Shown here one piece after another: positions 1 to 10,294 of a stretch of 64,000 nt of DNA. This DNA is from Triglochin maritima (Eukaryota; Streptophyta; Magnoliopsida; Alismatales; Juncaginaceae), in NCBI GenBank assembly GCA_963682175.1, contig OY821784.1, positions 24,595,621 through 24,659,620 on the forward strand. The letters run 5' to 3'. The translations under genes were made by a program, and so were the position numbers. The notes beneath the pieces were generated by a model that searched no databases, had not been told where the DNA came from, and saw nothing but the letters and a program-made list of their open reading frames with translations. Numbering within the stretch: the first letter of the stretch is position 1; every line of letters starts with the position of its first letter.

Positions 1-784
1 CCAACATTCACACCACTAACCTTTCTACACATGTTTATCACTTGAATTATTTTGTACGCCTCCTCTGGTGGTGAAGTATCATTCGGATCAACCATGGCAT
101 GGATCATTCTTTTAGCTTTGGGCCTTGAGTATTATTTTTTTTTCTTTCTTTTCTTCCGTGATTCAACACATTTGCTTTTTGACACTTTTACCCTTTTTTG
201 CATTCGTGTAGCGAGTTTGGTCGATAATCCCGAGCTGGTAGACTCAAGTTACCGGGTTTCAAGATACCCCTACGGACCAGTGACTCAAAGGCTTGGGCTT
301 TTGTAATCATTTTGCAGAATGTGTTTTCCTCACTTTATTCCTTTATTTTTAATTTCCTCAAGGCTTAATTGCTATTAGAAGTCCACACTTCCCGGTATAT
401 TTTCCTCAACCTCTGCTTTTTATCAACCACTTCAAAGATTTGATTCATCCAATTTAAGTGCATACATATCTTAAAGGGCAATGAGTTATTTCTTTGGAAC
501 TTAGATTTATGTCATAATTTCTACAAGCAGAACTATATAATAAGGAACAAAAACTCAATGCAATTTGTACACGGGTTTTGGCAGTTCAATCTTAAGCTAT
601 GTCATGAAACATTGATTTTTTTTTTATTTATTTTTTTTATTTATAAAAGACAGATATATATATAAATATATACATAAACACCCCCCACACCTAAATCATG
701 CATTGTCCTCAATGTATGCAAATATAAAGCAAATGCACTTATTACCTTGGTGAACTGCGGTGGAAGGATGGAATTTGCTCAAAG
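1..784 (-). other. 3' noncoding region of E1
   Basis: No convincing gene. Read on the minus strand, this follows the gag-protease stop. It contains the motif shared with E3, E5 and E7: a GAGGACAATGCATG-like string followed by a G-rich tract (about 678-720). Beyond that, sequence similarity to the other elements fades, so this family has its own 3' noncoding region. A short open frame at 52-306 has no recognisable content. Confidence 0.6.
678..694 (-). promoter_or_regulatory. Upstream polypurine-tract-like G run of E1
   Basis: The minus strand reads TAGGTGTGGGGGGTGTT. The same sequence starts the 3' noncoding region of E3 (9049), E5 (39134) and E7 (52397), and resembles the true polypurine tract next to their 3' LTRs. 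It may be a second plus-strand priming site; that is inference. Confidence 0.45.
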
Positions 785-3304
785 TCAACCATAGTCAGAA
801 CTGGATTGAATGACACCATATTGGTGCATGTATCCAGTTGAATTGTTCCCCATGTTGCAATGAGAGTCCTGAGTCACAGGTTCCACACCCCGCACATAAA
901 TTTGTTCTCTTATTTGCTCGAGTGACGGTGGGTGTGTAGATGAATTCCTCCCTTTTTTCTTACTTCCTTTTTGATTTTGTGACGATTCAGAAATATTATA
1001 GATTCGTGATTTCATCACAACGTCACTTTGATTGCATATTATTTCTGGCTCACTATCAATATGAAAGATATTAAATTCAGCTTTTAAGTTCCCAAAAGAT
1101 AATTGCATGAGCCCATTTCGACAGTTTATCAATGCTTCCGAAGTGGCTAAAAAGGGTCTGCCTAGAATTACAGGGATTTGTCGGTTAGGATTTACAACAG
1201 GTGCGGTATCTAGTACGACAAAATCCACTAGGTAAATAAAGTCACCAACCTTGATCAAAACATCCTCTACTATACCTCTTGGTTTCTTAATAGAACAATC
1301 AGCAAATTGAAGGGTTGTCTTAGAGGGTTTTAGTGGACCAAGGTTCATTTGCTCATAGACAGAGTACGGGAGTAGGTTAACACTAGCACCAAGGTCCAGA
1401 AGGGCTTTGTTGATAAAAGTATCTCTTATTGAACATGAAATTGTGGGACACCCAGGATCCTTATATTTTATAGGAGATGTGTTGGACAATATAGAACTTA
1501 TGTTTGCAGTTAAGAATGCCTTCTTTGGTACGTTTGTTTTTCTCTTTTTAGTGCACAAATCTTTTAAGAATTTAACATAAGCAGGTATTTGTTGAATCAT
1601 GTCTAAGAGTGGAATGTTCACCTTAACTTGCTTAAATACTTCCAAGATTTTCTCTATTTGTGCACTTGAGTTATTTTTGAGTCTATTAGGGAATGGAGCT
1701 TTAGGAACATAGACTCGCTCAGGTTCAGGTTGAGCTATGGGTTCAGGTTGAGTAGGTGGGTTGGGCGTTTCAGATTGGACGTCAGGTTCAATGGTCAGGT
1801 CATATGTGGGTGCTTGATGGCTAGATTGATTGGACACTCTAGGATTTACCACATTGTTATCAACTTGTCTTCCGGACCGTAATGATACTACAACATTTAT
1901 TTGTTGGAACGGTCCTTCTTCATTAACCATTTGAACCGGTCTAGGGTTGTTATTTCCTGAAGGTGCTTGATAGGATTGATATGAATTATTAGATCTAGGG
2001 TTCACTTCAGGTTGACTTTGAAACCGACCCTTTTCTCTTTCACCTACTATTTGTGCTAGTTGGCTGACTTGTGTCTCTAGCCTTTGGAAGGTCTGGTTGG
2101 TTGTTTGTATAAAGGTTTTCATCAAATTTTCCAAGCTTGTCAACCTAACCTCATGATCGTTATTGTTACTAAACCCAGATGATGTATTATTTTGGTTATA
2201 CGGGTTTGGTTGTTGTCTAGGAGGTTGACCCTGTTGGTTTGATGAGAAATTGGAATTATTACGCCAACCCGAGTTATAGGTTGATGCGTATGGGTCATTT
2301 CTAGCATGGTTATACATGGCATTAACTTGGTCCCATTCCGCACAATCCTCCTTTACATGACCAGTCTGACCACATCTAGAGCACGGGATAGTCGAGGCTT
2401 GATTCACTCGGTTTTGGGTTTGTAGCTCTAAACTTTCCATTCTGCGCATAAGAGTAGCTAGTTTTGCTTCAGCCGCTATGTTGGCATCTACAGATAAGAC
2501 ACCTGGTTTGGGTTGACTTGCTATTCTAGATCCAATACTCGGGTTAAGCGGTGTTCTAGCATTGTCCCATTGCATACTGTTTTCAGCTAATTCCTCAAGG
2601 AAAGTCCAGGCATCATTTTCATTTTTCGACATAAAGTTCCCTTGGCTTACGGATTCTACCATAACTCTAGATGTGGGTGTCAATCCCTCATAAATAATTT
2701 GGCATAATTGCCATCTTGGAATTCCATGATGAGGGCATTGGGTCAGAACACTTTTGAATCTTTCTAGATAGGAATAGAACGACTCGCTCTCAGACTGAAC
2801 GAATGCAACAATTTCATTCCTAATCCTCATACTCTTATGGTTGGGGAAATATTTTTTTAGGAAAACTTGAACAAACTCAGCCCAACTTCTAATGGATCTT
2901 TCGGTTAGACTATATAGCCATTTCTTAGCGTCGTCTTTCAGTGCTAGAGGTACGAATTTCAGACGCACTGCCTCCTCAGGGATATGCTGGTATAGCATAA
3001 GAGAGCAGATTTCCACAAATTCTCTAAGGAAGAGATATGGGTCTTCCCTAGAGGTGAACTTAGGCAACATACTCATGTATTGTGCCTTAAGTTTGATGTC
3101 GCGACCCGGTATGGTGGGCATAACGATGCACGATGGCTGAGCAGCCATCGCTGGATAGCATCGATCCCTCAGAGTTATAGGTTGTGCAACAGGCGGGTCC
3201 ACTACGTTCTCACCCATTGGATCCGGGTGAGGTGGTACAACAGGTGGATTGGGGCTAAGTTCCAGACTGGAATCTTGATGAACTCGTGAGAGTCGATTAC
3301 TCAA
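785..3304 (-). CDS. Gag-protease polyprotein of E1, intact, no pol
   Basis: An uninterrupted 839-residue frame. A proline-rich N-terminus leads to a Retrotrans_gag domain (about residues 105-205, with the stretch ALKDDAKKWLYSL and KKYFPNH). A CCHC zinc knuckle follows (CSRCGQTGHVKEDC, near residue 306), then a Q/N-rich linker and a retropepsin domain with the active-site segment LLDLGASVNLLP near residue 634 and the flap-side motif ILGRPFLATS. Gag builds the cytoplasmic particle and the protease cleaves it. The frame then ends in a roughly 90-residue basic, Q/N/S-rich tail unlike the pol junction of E7. The start is placed at 3304 because the order from here matches the other gags. It is the only undamaged gag-protease in the window, which suggests recent activity or selection on trans-mobilised copies. 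Confidence 0.88.
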   Translation of the reverse strand: MSNRLSRVHQDSSLELSPNPPVVPPHPDPMGENVVDPPVAQPITLRDRCYPAMAAQPSCIVMPTIPGRDIKLKAQYMSMLPKFTSREDPYLFLREFVEICSLMLYQHIPEEAVRLKFVPLALKDDAKKWLYSLTERSIRSWAEFVQVFLKKYFPNHKSMRIRNEIVAFVQSESESFYSYLERFKSVLTQCPHHGIPRWQLCQIIYEGLTPTSRVMVESVSQGNFMSKNENDAWTFLEELAENSMQWDNARTPLNPSIGSRIASQPKPGVLSVDANIAAEAKLATLMRRMESLELQTQNRVNQASTIPCSRCGQTGHVKEDCAEWDQVNAMYNHARNDPYASTYNSGWRNNSNFSSNQQGQPPRQQPNPYNQNNTSSGFSNNNDHEVRLTSLENLMKTFIQTTNQTFQRLETQVSQLAQIVGEREKGRFQSQPEVNPRSNNSYQSYQAPSGNNNPRPVQMVNEEGPFQQINVVVSLRSGRQVDNNVVNPRVSNQSSHQAPTYDLTIEPDVQSETPNPPTQPEPIAQPEPERVYVPKAPFPNRLKNNSSAQIEKILEVFKQVKVNIPLLDMIQQIPAYVKFLKDLCTKKRKTNVPKKAFLTANISSILSNTSPIKYKDPGCPTISCSIRDTFINKALLDLGASVNLLPYSVYEQMNLGPLKPSKTTLQFADCSIKKPRGIVEDVLIKVGDFIYLVDFVVLDTAPVVNPNRQIPVILGRPFLATSEALINCRNGLMQLSFGNLKAEFNIFHIDSEPEIICNQSDVVMKSRIYNISESSQNQKGSKKKGRNSSTHPPSLEQIREQIYVRGVEPVTQDSHCNMGNNSTGYMHQYGVIQSSSDYG

Positions 3305-4659
3305 GTCCCGAATCCAAATCTGAGTGCACCGGGTTGAATCATTTTTTTGAATTCAAATTTGAAATTTAAATTCCAAATTTAATTTCAAGAATTAATTACA
3401 ATTTTTTTTTTAAATTTTCGTTTTTTTTATGTTTTTTTTTATGTTTTTTTTTCAAAAGGGAAACAAACAATAGAATGGGGAAAGATGAGAAAGGAATCCT
3501 CATCTAGAGAATTTAGGTGAGAAGAGAAAGAAGACTCAGATGAGAAGGGAACCTAACTCTAAAGATAGAAAGAGGGTTGGTCAGAAAATTCCTAAGAAAG
3601 CACGGTTCAAACAATCCTAGACCTAGTGTCGCTTAGATCTAGACGACTCCTAACTGGTTGAGTCGAATTGATTCGCTTGATTCACCTCCCTCACTAATCA
3701 AACCAACTTGGTCAGGCCGTGTATAGCTAGTGGGGGCGCTTCCGACAGAGTCGGTGCCAATTAGACAACCACTTCGCTTGGAAGACTTACGTCAACACAA
3801 AAACACTTTCTAGACACCAAATTAAATTCAATCGGCTTCAGGTCATAGCAAGTCAAACCAATTCTTCTCCTTAAATGAGTCCGAGTCCTTAAGGGTCAAT
3901 GTCTAATTGATTTTAATTTAAGGCTTGGGTGACACTTTGTGATTGTTATTTGTGGGCCACGGAAGGGTGATGAAATCCCCACCGTGTCTTTGCCTACGGA
4001 GTTGCCCTTAAGATAGTTTAACTTAGATCTAGCAAAGATAGTCAAACAATGGTCTTTAATTGGGGGCAATTGCAAGGTTGTATGCAAACTAAATTATATG
4101 CCTAAATGCAATCGATAAAAACCACGATACGTACCTTGACTCCAGCACTCTTCAACAGAAATTGATTTGCAAGAATTTAGCAAGAATAATGCATACAAAA
4201 CACTAGATGATGCATGCACTAAGTCCTTTCTAATTTTGCCAATTTTAGGTCAGAGTTGAATTATTGCAAATTATGGAATTTTTGCCCTAACACATGCAGT
4301 TCTATGAAAAGGAAATTTTCTGAAACTACAAATTACGAGGAAAAAGGCAACAAAGGTTACCTACGCAATGCTCAGTCGGGTTCGCCGCCCGCTCTCGAAA
4401 TTTCAGTAGCTCCACGCGTCCACCCGGAGATGGTGCTAACCCCAGAAAAAATTGAAGCCCAGATACTTCACTTGTGCGGCGATTCCGCCGCAGGTTACTC
4501 TTGATGTGCGGCGATTCCGCCGCCCTTGTTGCTCAGACTGCGCTCAGATTTCGCCGCGCGCTCTGTTGTCTCCTGAAACACAAATCCAAATAGTTAGATC
4601 GCGCACAAGATAAACAGAATAAAATCGAAATCAACAAAAAAAACAAAATCTGCGTCGCC
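3305..4659 (-). other. 5' leader of E1 between primer site and gag
   Basis: Noncoding, 1.35 kb. Read on the minus strand it holds the box GGTGGGGATTTCATCACCC (near 3963-3982), also present in the E5, E6, E7 and E8 leaders, and a GTCGTCTAG-type box near 3640. A pair of GC-rich palindromes is at 4475-4524. The gag-proximal 150 bp are T/A homopolymer-rich. By position it should hold packaging and translation signals; that is inference. Confidence 0.6.
4475..4524 (-). repeat. Leader palindrome pair, 32-bp period (E1)
   Basis: Two copies of TGCGGCGATTCCGCCGC, at 4475-4492 and 4507-4524, offset by 32 bp. Each has 6-7-bp arms (GCGGCG/CGCCGC) around a 4-base centre. The LTR of the same element holds a related pair at the same 32-bp offset. 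Confidence 0.85.
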
Positions 4660-4677
4660 TCCCCGGCAACGGCGCCA
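4660..4677 (-). promoter_or_regulatory. Primer binding site of E1 (tRNA-Asp type)
   Basis: The minus strand reads TGGCGCCGTTGCCGGGGA, complementary to the 3' end expected of plant tRNA-Asp and usual for Athila elements. It lies 6 bp inside the LTR edge at 4684 and fixes the element's orientation. Confidence 0.92.
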
Positions 4678-5267
4678 AAAACTTGATGAGAATTAAATTT
4701 ATACCGCAAGTGCACGGCGTCAATGGAGACGTGGCAAATACGGGTCGAACACAAGGAGGGAGAGATTCTGTATTTAGTGTGATTTTCGATTAAGGGGAAG
4801 AAGGAGAGAAGAAATAATTGGGTTTTGAGATTTTTGGATTTTAATTATCTAAAGCAAGAACAATTAAAACTAAAACAAGAACAAAGAGGTGAATTCCGTC
4901 GGGTGGAGGTTTATATTTAAGGTTTAGATTAGAGAATTCAGAAACTTATAATAAATCATATTAGTTATAAAGCATTACATGATAAATGATATAACACAAA
5001 CTCAAGTAATCAAAATATACTAACACGAAATTAAAATAATAACATTCATTCATCTTCTCTTCACCCTAATCCGTCACCTCCACCCTTTGGAAGGAGTTAG
5101 AAACTCATAGAGGGAGGAAGAAGGGATCCTTGAGACATTACGAAAGAAAACTAAAAGTAAGAAATAAAAGACAGAATTTTATTAATGAAAAGAGGAATAC
5201 AAAACTAAGATTAAGAATAAAAACTACCACCAAAGACTAAGGACCCTTCTAACATCGTTCTCGGGTC

Positions 5268-5275
5268 TATTTATA
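5268..5275 (-). promoter_or_regulatory. TATA box of E1 LTR
   Basis: The minus strand reads TATAAATA, about 90-145 bp downstream of the two palindromes, the same arrangement as in E5 and E7. It is probably the promoter for the genomic transcript. Confidence 0.6.
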
Positions 5276-5362
5276 GTTGCTACAAGGGATCTAGGTATAA
5301 TATTGGAAAGTACACGTGTCCAGACACGACTGGACGAAATTGGGAGACGCGGATGGATGCTT

Positions 5363-5414
5363 GGGCGGCGGAAACGCCTCATATTGTGTGTGTGGTGCGG
5401 CGGAAACGCCGCAC
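5363..5414 (-). promoter_or_regulatory. U3 palindrome pair, 32-bp period (E1)
   Basis: The second unit is a perfect 8-bp-arm palindrome, GTGCGGCGGAAACGCCGCAC at 5395-5414. The first (5363-5380) shares the core GGCGGAAACGCC. The cores are 32 bp apart, the offset also seen in the E1 leader pair, although the linker sequences differ. Confidence 0.85.
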
Positions 5415-6040
5415 AATCTGGCCTGATTTTGTCCGGATTTTGGTTGAATGTTTATGGTATGATTTGATCCTTCTTTGCGCGTCTGGATTGATTCTTTCCA
5501 TTCTTTTAAGCTCCGGATTAATTCCTTCATATATTTGGAGATACACATTGAGTTTTCTATATATTTTGTCCAAGATAATAAAAGCTACTCGTGATTTGCA
5601 ATTAGGTCCTTGTCTTTTTGCAATTAAGTCCCCGGCTACTTTTGTGCTCAAGTCCTTGTTCTTTTTGTAATTAGGTCTTGAATGCTTTTATGCTTGGATA
5701 CATTTCCATTTGTAACCCGATAAACTTGAACTTGGTCTTTATGATAGAAATGAATCTTTTGCACGCGTTTATGCTCGGGATGTGGGTAAATTGCATTCAG
5801 GTCCCTGTATTCTGTAAATAAGACTAAACACATACCTTAGTAGCATTTATTGATGTAAAAGTAATCTAAATGAAAGACATATGATGCAATGTATGCAATG
5901 CATCATTCTCCTTTGCTCCCCAGGTCTCACAATTAAGTCTTTTTTCCTGCTTTTGGGTCATTTCATGGCTCTTCTCTTCAAACCTCTTTATTCCTGAAAA
6001 CTAAACATAAAACTCGTCACGTAGCATTACTTAGGTGTAA

Positions 6041-7453
6041 TGTTGAACGTTTTATTTAAACCGCAAGTGCACGGCCGCGATGAAGCGGTGGCAAGTACGG
6101 GTCGTCCTCAAGGAGGTGAGTAGTCTCTTGCTTGTACGAAATCAAGTGGCGAAAAAAATGGAGAAGAGAGTTGGTTACGCTAATCTAGACTACGTTACAC
6201 TAAGAAGTATGAAATGCGAACGAAACAAACAAACGATGGAATAACAACTAAACTAAGAACAAAGGAAGAATGCTGGAATACAGAAATGGGAAAACCCCTA
6301 AGGGGTGGAGTGAGTGCACACATGCAAAGAGGTGGGTGTAGAATACATTCTTTAAGCACATGAAGGTGGTGTTTATCAAGCATAGGAAGTGTCTAAATGT
6401 TATGGCAAAACCTATCAATCTATTCACCAACTTGGTTGATTAACATTTACATATGCAAGTTGTTTATTTCAGAACCTAAACAAGCATGAGAGGTGTCTAA
6501 TCATTTTGGCAAAACTCATCAAGTTATAAATTCTATCCTAAACAAGCAAGCATACATTCATGTTTAATCAACACATTGAAATTAAAGCATTCATCACATT
6601 CTCTAATGCATGTATGTACATCTACTCCACCCCCCAAAGGGGATGGAACTACTCACTAAACATTACACTAATTATTAAACTATGGAAAGAAAGCATATTA
6701 AAACTAAGCTAGAATTAAAAGACGATTAAACTAAAACATGCATAAACAATAAAAGAAGCATAAAACCAACAATGAAAGAAACACAAAACTTTATTGATAA
6801 AATGACTCACATTAAAAGTAGCATCCTCCTACTTTAGTGTGTGCTTCAAGGCCTCACTTCTAGTAGGAAGAATAGCCACTTAAAATATGGAGTGATTTCA
6901 ATGGAAGGTGAAGAGTTCTATTTATAGCCATGGAAAAAGGCAAACCGGGACAATCTCCCGATGTGGGACTAAACCAATACCAAAAATAGCCTAAACAAAC
7001 ATTAATACACGTCCAGGAGAAAACTTGGCGGATTTGGGCCAAACAGACTGCCAATTAGCGGTCTTGGACCGCCAATTGGCGGTCAAAAAGGTCCGTATCC
7101 ATCTGGAATTTGTGCTGGGCTTTGCTTTGTGTATTTGGTGGTCTTGGATGCATCTACTTTGTTTATTGGAGCTCCGACCCGAATCCAATTGCTAAAATAC
7201 ACCACATGATGGTGTGGAGTATTCTGTTTTGCTCTTAGGTCCTTTTGTCTTGCGTTCAGGTCCTTCTCCCTTGCATTTTAGTCCCCAGATCTCACAATCT
7301 AGTCCTTTTTCCCAGCTTTTGGGTCCTTTTATGTTTCATCTCTTCAAACCTATTTATTCCTGAAAACTAAACATAAAACTCGTAACATAGCATTGTTTAG
7401 GTGAAAGATAATGGATATAAGATACAAATATAAGCATTAAATGATGTCAATCA
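6041..7453 (-). mobile_element. E2: solo LTR
   Basis: A complete minus-strand LTR of about 1.41 kb, starting TGTTGAACG and ending ATGATGTCAATCA, with no internal region. It is flanked by the 5-bp target duplication TGTAA (6036-6040 and 7454-7458). Sequence outside the duplications rejoins to one LTR (La). It has two palindrome units (7047-7062 imperfect, 7068-7083 perfect) 21 bp apart, upstream of a minus-strand TATAAATA near 6919. It formed by LTR-LTR recombination. Confidence 0.92.
7047..7083 (-). promoter_or_regulatory. U3 palindrome pair, 21-bp period (E2)
   Basis: ACTGCCAATTAGCGGT at 7047-7062 and ACCGCCAATTGGCGGT at 7068-7083, offset by exactly 21 bp. Confidence 0.85.
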
Positions 7454-7505
7454 TGTAATATAATGGATATAAGATACAAATATGAGCATGAAATGATGTC
7501 AATCA

Positions 7506-8726
7506 GATGTCATCCACCAAATACCTCAATATGCGAAAGTGTTGAAGGATCTCTGCACAACCAAGGGTAAGACCAATGTTCCTAAGAATGCATTTTTTGT
7601 TGAAAATGTAAGATCACTTTTGTCCAATCTCGCCTACACAAAATACAAGGACCCTGGGTGTCCTACTATTCGGTGTACAAAAGGGGACACTAGCATGAGT
7701 AATGTTTTGCTTGATTTAGGATCAGCGGTCAACCTCCTCCCATTTTTTGTTTATCAACAGTTAAACTTGGGAGAATTGAAACCAACTAAGATCACCATTC
7801 ACTTGGCGGATAGATCCATTCGTATTCCAAAGGGGATTATCGAGGACGTACTTATCAAAGTTGGAGATTTTATATTTCCAGTCGATTTTGTTGTCCTCGA
7901 TACCAATCCTATTGCGAACACCCACTCTCAAATACCTTTGATTTTGGGTAGACCATTTCTGGCAACTTCCAACGATTTAATTAATTGTAGAAATTGTCTC
8001 AGGAAGGTCTCATTCGGTAACATGAGTGCCGAGTTTCATGTGTTCAACTCTGGTAGGCAACAAGAACCCATGGATCAACCTTTAAATCTAAATCTCATCC
8101 GCCAATTGGAGAAAGCACCACAAAATCAACGAACACCCCAAACACCAATGCAATCCATTAAGAATGTTTGTGGGCCCAGCGAAAACTCATTGCCCATCTT
8201 TGCAATGCAACAGAGTGAGCTGGCATCAAATATAAATGTCCAAAAGGAGTGTTCGTTGCATGATTCAGTTGAGAGTACTAGAGAGAGTGAGACACCTCAT
8301 CATATGCCTATACCAGAAGGTGTCTCTACCTCATGTCCCATGGCCATTGAGCCATTTGAGCTTCACATTGACTCCAACAAGGACCCACCAATGACCGAGC
8401 TTATGCTTGATGATCTAAAAGATTGTGGGAGGTCCTTGCTGGATAACTTGGGGAGAAGCCCCATTCTTAGTGATGCAGGTCTGTTGCATCCATCGAATGA
8501 GCTTGAGGAACTCATTCCGATGCACCCACCTATTTGTTGGAGGGTTTTGTTCGATGAGCAATTGAACCCTAGTGAGGCAACACAACTTCATTCATTCATG
8601 TTTCCCACACCCAACCAATATCATGAAGGGTTCGAGCCTTTCAGCTTTGACCTTTCACCCCTCATGACATCTCAGAGTACCGGTGAAGTTTGCCATCTCG
8701 GCAAGTCTCTGGTCCTCATGACTTGA
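7506..8726 (+). pseudogene. Gag C-terminus and protease of E3, followed by spacer, no RT
   Basis: The frame is open from the La junction at 7506, before the first methionine at 7539, so the 5' truncation is insertional. It begins in the pre-protease segment (QIPQYAKVLKDLCTTK) and continues into a retropepsin-like domain (LLDLGSAVNLLP, IIEDVLIKVGDFIFPVDF, ILGRPFLATS). About 190 acidic, serine-rich residues follow, corresponding only in part to the protease-RT spacer of E7 (SNKDPPMTELML resembles SDKDPPLVELKP). Translation stops at 8726 and the conserved 3' noncoding block follows, so the whole RT-RNase H-integrase segment is missing. Whether the long C-terminal extension has a function is unknown. 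Confidence 0.8.
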
Positions 8727-9048
8727 TGTTCTCATTTGATGTTCTTGGACCAAATTCTTATTAGAATATCGTTGTTGCTGTATATATCATGTTAAAAAAA
8801 GTGTAATAAAAGACTCCATGAGCGAGCATTGATTGTTGCGGGCCCCAACCCTTGTTTACTTGGGCCCCATTTCTTCACGTATTTGTCTCCCCTCTTCAGT
8901 ATCTCACAGGTTTTGAGGGAATTCGGATTTGTGTCCATCACTATAACCATGAACTTCTTGTTGCGCTTAATGTTGGTGAGATCTTCCATTTTTCATGCAT
9001 AAATCCCTGTAGTATCTTGCTCACATTCATTGAGGACAATTCATGAAG

Positions 9049-9061
9049 TAGGTGTGGGGGG
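9049..9061 (+). promoter_or_regulatory. Upstream PPT-like tract of E3
   Basis: Reads TAGGTGTGGGGGG, 1.23 kb before the near-identical tract at the LTR. The same pair occurs in E5 and E7. Confidence 0.5.
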
Positions 9062-10278
9062 TGTTTTACGTGTGTACAAAGTTGAGTATTTTTCCTTTGA
9101 TTTTGTTTTCTTTTGTGTGTATTGATAGGGTCATGTTAGTGTGCTGCATTTAATATCGATATATCTGCTTGCCATGATCCTTGGTTGACTTGTCTTCTTT
9201 TGCTTGCCTAGTGCTTTAAAATTTTCACATTTCTTTCAAAATCTTCATGTGTTTGTGAAAGAAAATGTTTTTGTAGGTTTTGCGTGTGTTTAGCATGTGC
9301 AAAACCGTTGAGAGGCAAAGTAAAAATAAAGCTCCCAAAATTGTCTTGAACTTGATGCATTAGGATATCTAGTTTACTGGCTTTAGGTCATATCGAGTCG
9401 TTAGGATGCACCCCGGTTTTCCCTCGGGGGACGTGTAATCATAGGGTTTCAGCACTCAAACATTTAAAGAAGTCCACCCTAAACCTTGTGAGTCAAATAA
9501 TTCGTGTCTGTTAGTATAAGAAAGTTTGTCGTAGTCAAGGGCCCTTAATCTCTTTTTGTGAAACTTAAGTGTACGGGTTTTGGTTCCCATGTAGATAGAT
9601 AAATAAGTTGTGTTCTCTCTTCTCGCACGGCTCCTATGACTCAGGAAAGTAGGTCTGAGGGGACTTTGTGCCTGGTGCTCTCGAGTCATCTGACTTGGGA
9701 TGCACCAACCGAACTCCCGTTACACGGGTTGTAGGGATCGCCCTATGTGGAGATTTGGGGGAAGGTGTACGTGATAGTGTAAGTCCTCACAGACAATGAT
9801 GCACGAAACCTGACCCTGGAGGAATCAAACACCAACCAATAAACTGTTCCAAAGAAAAAGAAAAAAAGGTGTCAAATAAGAACCAAAATGGACTTTACAC
9901 ATTGTATCACATTCAGAAGTAAAGGTTGCCCATGTCTTTCACTTAAGTCCTTAACTAACTCTCACGAATAACTCATTAGGCTAGGTGTGTGGACCGATTA
10001 CATATATAGAGTCGACCCATGGTATTACCGCATCCCATGATCGACAAAATAAGTCCAACGAGTCGTGTAGCTAGATTGATTAATGCATCTTGTTCAGATT
10101 TTGTGGGTTTATCCGTTGAAAACCCTCAGGAGACAACACTCCTCCTCTTTGGCGACAAGGAGGTTTAACGGCTTGTTGCACGTGCTAAGTGCAACCGTGA
10201 TTCCTACGAAAGTTAGTTAGGATTTCTTGTTTTTTGTATGTTTTTCTCTTTCTTTGTTTTGCTCGGGACTAGAAAAGT

Positions 10279-10294
10279 TAGGTGTGGGGGTATT
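10279..10294 (+). promoter_or_regulatory. Polypurine tract of E3
   Basis: Reads TAGGTGTGGGGGTATT directly before the 3' LTR start TGATTGACATC. This is the expected plus-strand primer position. Confidence 0.8.

Larger units (their letters stand above)
1..5905 (-). mobile_element. E1: Athila-like gag-protease-only LTR retrotransposon
   Basis: Minus-strand element read from its 5' LTR (4684-5905) through a tRNA-Asp-type primer site, a 1.35-kb leader and one 839-codon gag-protease frame into 3' noncoding DNA that runs off the left edge. No reverse transcriptase, RNase H or integrase sequence lies between the protease and the conserved 3' noncoding start (a G-rich tract near 678-694), so the element should depend on enzymes supplied in trans. 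Its LTR is unlike those of E3, E5 and E7, but leader boxes and gag are clearly related. It is inserted in an older minus-strand LTR that resumes at 5906. The other end and the target duplication are outside the window. Confidence 0.85.
4684..5905 (-). repeat. 5' LTR of E1
   Basis: About 1.22 kb with ends TGATG...CATCA. It contains a TATA box (minus strand TATAAATA, 5268-5275) and a pair of GC palindromes upstream of it (5363-5414). The LTR starts next to the primer site and ends where sequence of an older, different LTR resumes (5906). Confidence 0.82.
5906..7505 (-). repeat. Older LTR (La) split by solo LTR E2
   Basis: 5906-6040 and 7459-7505 are two pieces of one minus-strand LTR related to the E7 LTR. 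They share the region around the tract reading AAACATAAAACTCGT and the terminal ATGATGTCAATCA. The pieces are separated by E2 and its TGTAA target duplication. The left part of La lies beyond E1, so E1 also inserted into La. The right edge abuts E3 gag codons in frame, showing that the element carrying La inserted into E3. Confidence 0.8.
8727..10294 (+). other. 3' noncoding region of E3
   Basis: No sense gene. From about 8820 it is close to 52160-53672 of E7 and, from about 9015, to 39100-40369 of E5, although their LTRs differ much more. It is bracketed by two G-rich tracts (9049-9061 and 10279-10290). It contains a small hairpin (GTTGCAC, 7-base loop, GTGCAAC) near 10175 and a conserved antisense open frame (9456-9689) that I do not call a gene. 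Confidence 0.65.

Noticed and set aside
52..306. 84-codon open frame at the window start
   Set aside because: Phe/Leu-rich low-complexity sequence inside E1 3' noncoding DNA, no conserved partner in the other elements.
4660..4677. tRNA gene
   Set aside because: The match to a tRNA-Asp 3' end is the retroelement primer site; no cloverleaf sequence surrounds it.
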